NCBI GenBank assembly: GCA_019828595.1
Contig: JAHQRK010000017.1
Location: 1,550,001-1,614,000, forward strand
Length of the DNA stretch: 64,000 bases
Reading direction: 5' to 3'
DNA from: Aphanomyces cochlioides
Lineage: Eukaryota; Oomycota; Saprolegniomycetes; Saprolegniales; Verrucalvaceae
The position numbers were made by a program, and so were the translations under genes. The notes under the pieces are model-generated. The model was not told where the DNA came from and did not search any database. It worked only from the letters and a program-made list of their open reading frames with translations. This document shows, one piece after another, positions 63,356 through 64,000 of the stretch; position 1 is the first letter of the stretch; every line of letters begins with the position of its first letter.

Positions 63356-64000
63356 ATGGTGAAGTCATTCACAACCAAGAAGAAGCTTGAAGCCGTTGAT
63401 TATGCTAAGCTGCACGGCAAAAGTGCAGCTGCAAGACGATTCGGTGCCACTCGATCGTCTATTCGTGGATGGATGAACCAAGAACCTCAACTACGTGACT
63501 TGATGGTGACAAACCCAAGCGCCAAGCGACTTTCAGGCGGTGGCCGTCCATTGACAAGCGAGGAACATGATTCAATCATCTTTGAGAGGATATTATTCAA
63601 CCGAATCGAAGGCTATCGAGTCACGCGATCCATGATCATTAACTGGGCAACCGACTTGGCTGAAGAATTGGTCATCAATCTTGGTTGCTCAACAGGATGG
63701 CTTACGCGTTTCTTTTCACGGCACGATCTTGTGCTGCGACAAGGAACCCGTAAGCCGATCCTATCGGATGACCAAGTTATCGAACGTGGGCTGAACTTTA
63801 TCCAGCAAGCTCGTTTGCTTATCTCAACGTATGATATTCCAATGTCATGCATCTACAACTTGGACGAAACAGCGATCTTTTTCGATCACTCCAAGCAAAA
63901 GACGGTTGAGCTACGCGGTGCTTTGGGTGTACCAATTAAATCTTTTGGATTGGAAAAGACTCGAATCACTGCCCTCATGGCGGCAAGTGCTGATGGCGTC
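63356..64000 (+). CDS. Pogo/Tigger-type DDE transposase, partial at right edge
   Basis: ATG 63356 (MVKSFTTKKKLEAVDYAKLH), open to the window end (215 codons). It has an N-terminal psq-like helix-turn-helix (AAARRFGATRSSIRGWMNQE), then a CENP-B/Tc5-type DNA-binding domain (LGCSTGWLTRFFSRHDLVLR). The start of the DDE_1 core follows, with IYNLDETAIFFDHS holding the first catalytic Asp. Uninterrupted so far. The remaining catalytic residues lie beyond 64000. Confidence 0.85.
   Translation, partial: MVKSFTTKKKLEAVDYAKLHGKSAAARRFGATRSSIRGWMNQEPQLRDLMVTNPSAKRLSGGGRPLTSEEHDSIIFERILFNRIEGYRVTRSMIINWATDLAEELVINLGCSTGWLTRFFSRHDLVLRQGTRKPILSDDQVIERGLNFIQQARLLISTYDIPMSCIYNLDETAIFFDHSKQKTVELRGALGVPIKSFGLEKTRITALMAASADGV

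Noticed and set aside
1..64000. tRNA, rRNA or other structured RNA genes
   Set aside because: I looked for tRNA-like arms and rRNA-like blocks in the intergenic spaces and recognised none; a covariance search would be needed to exclude small ones.

Overview
The window is nuclear DNA of a compact, zoospore-forming eukaryote, most likely an oomycete and probably a saprolegnialean such as Aphanomyces. This is inferred from several things: very short GT-AG introns (about 40-60 nt), genes separated by tens of bases on both strands, cilium/flagellum genes (BBS4, DNALI1/p28, a FUZ-like protein), a multi-membrane-span TKL kinase, and CCAAT-box promoters. No sequence database was available, so the species is not claimed.

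Left two thirds (1-40 kb), ordinary gene space. In order: a fatty-acyl-AMP-ligase-like gene cut by the left edge (-); an ankyrin protein with a C-terminal membrane anchor (-); a coiled-coil protein (+); BBS4 (-); two tandem F-box paralogues (-); a Golgin A7/ERF4 protein (+); a protein with three cyclic-nucleotide-binding domains and an RGS domain (-); a sphingomyelin-synthase/PAP2-like enzyme (-); ribosome-biogenesis GTPase BMS1 (+); a small membrane protein (-); an ABCB6/HMT-type half ABC transporter (-); a mitochondrial carrier (-); an RRM plus CCCH zinc-finger protein (+); axonemal dynein light chain p28 (+); a membrane-spanning TKL kinase (-); a hypothetical gene and its 5'-truncated relative (-); a truncated and a complete equilibrative nucleoside transporter (+) separated by transposon material; a FUZ-like gene (+); and an FKBP-TPR immunophilin (-).

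Mobile DNA. Two MITEs with perfect or near-perfect terminal inverted repeats and TA target duplications are visible. One (23551-24010) sits in a bidirectional promoter. The other (33998-34204) splits an open reading frame. An IS630/Tc1-mariner-type transposase lies between the two nucleoside-transporter copies.

Right third (41.48-63.05 kb) is one nested structure. A PIF/Harbinger DNA transposon (HARBI1-like transposase plus Myb/SANT-like ORF, ends reading GGCCGTGTTCGG) is interrupted inside its transposase by a Ty3/gypsy chromovirus-type LTR retrotransposon flanked by the 5-bp duplication ATACC. The retrotransposon has only two LTRs, one at each outer end, but its gag-pol interior occurs four times head to tail as 4505-bp units with only a handful of differences between them. 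All four units carry the same disabling changes (frameshifts, two in-frame stops, a Gly at the protease catalytic Asp position), so the array grew from an already defective element. The window closes with the start of a pogo-type transposase running off the right edge.

A palindromic motif, TTATCCGGATAA and its halves, forms clusters just upstream of four minus-strand genes and is otherwise scarce here. It is the best candidate for an undescribed regulatory or repeat element.
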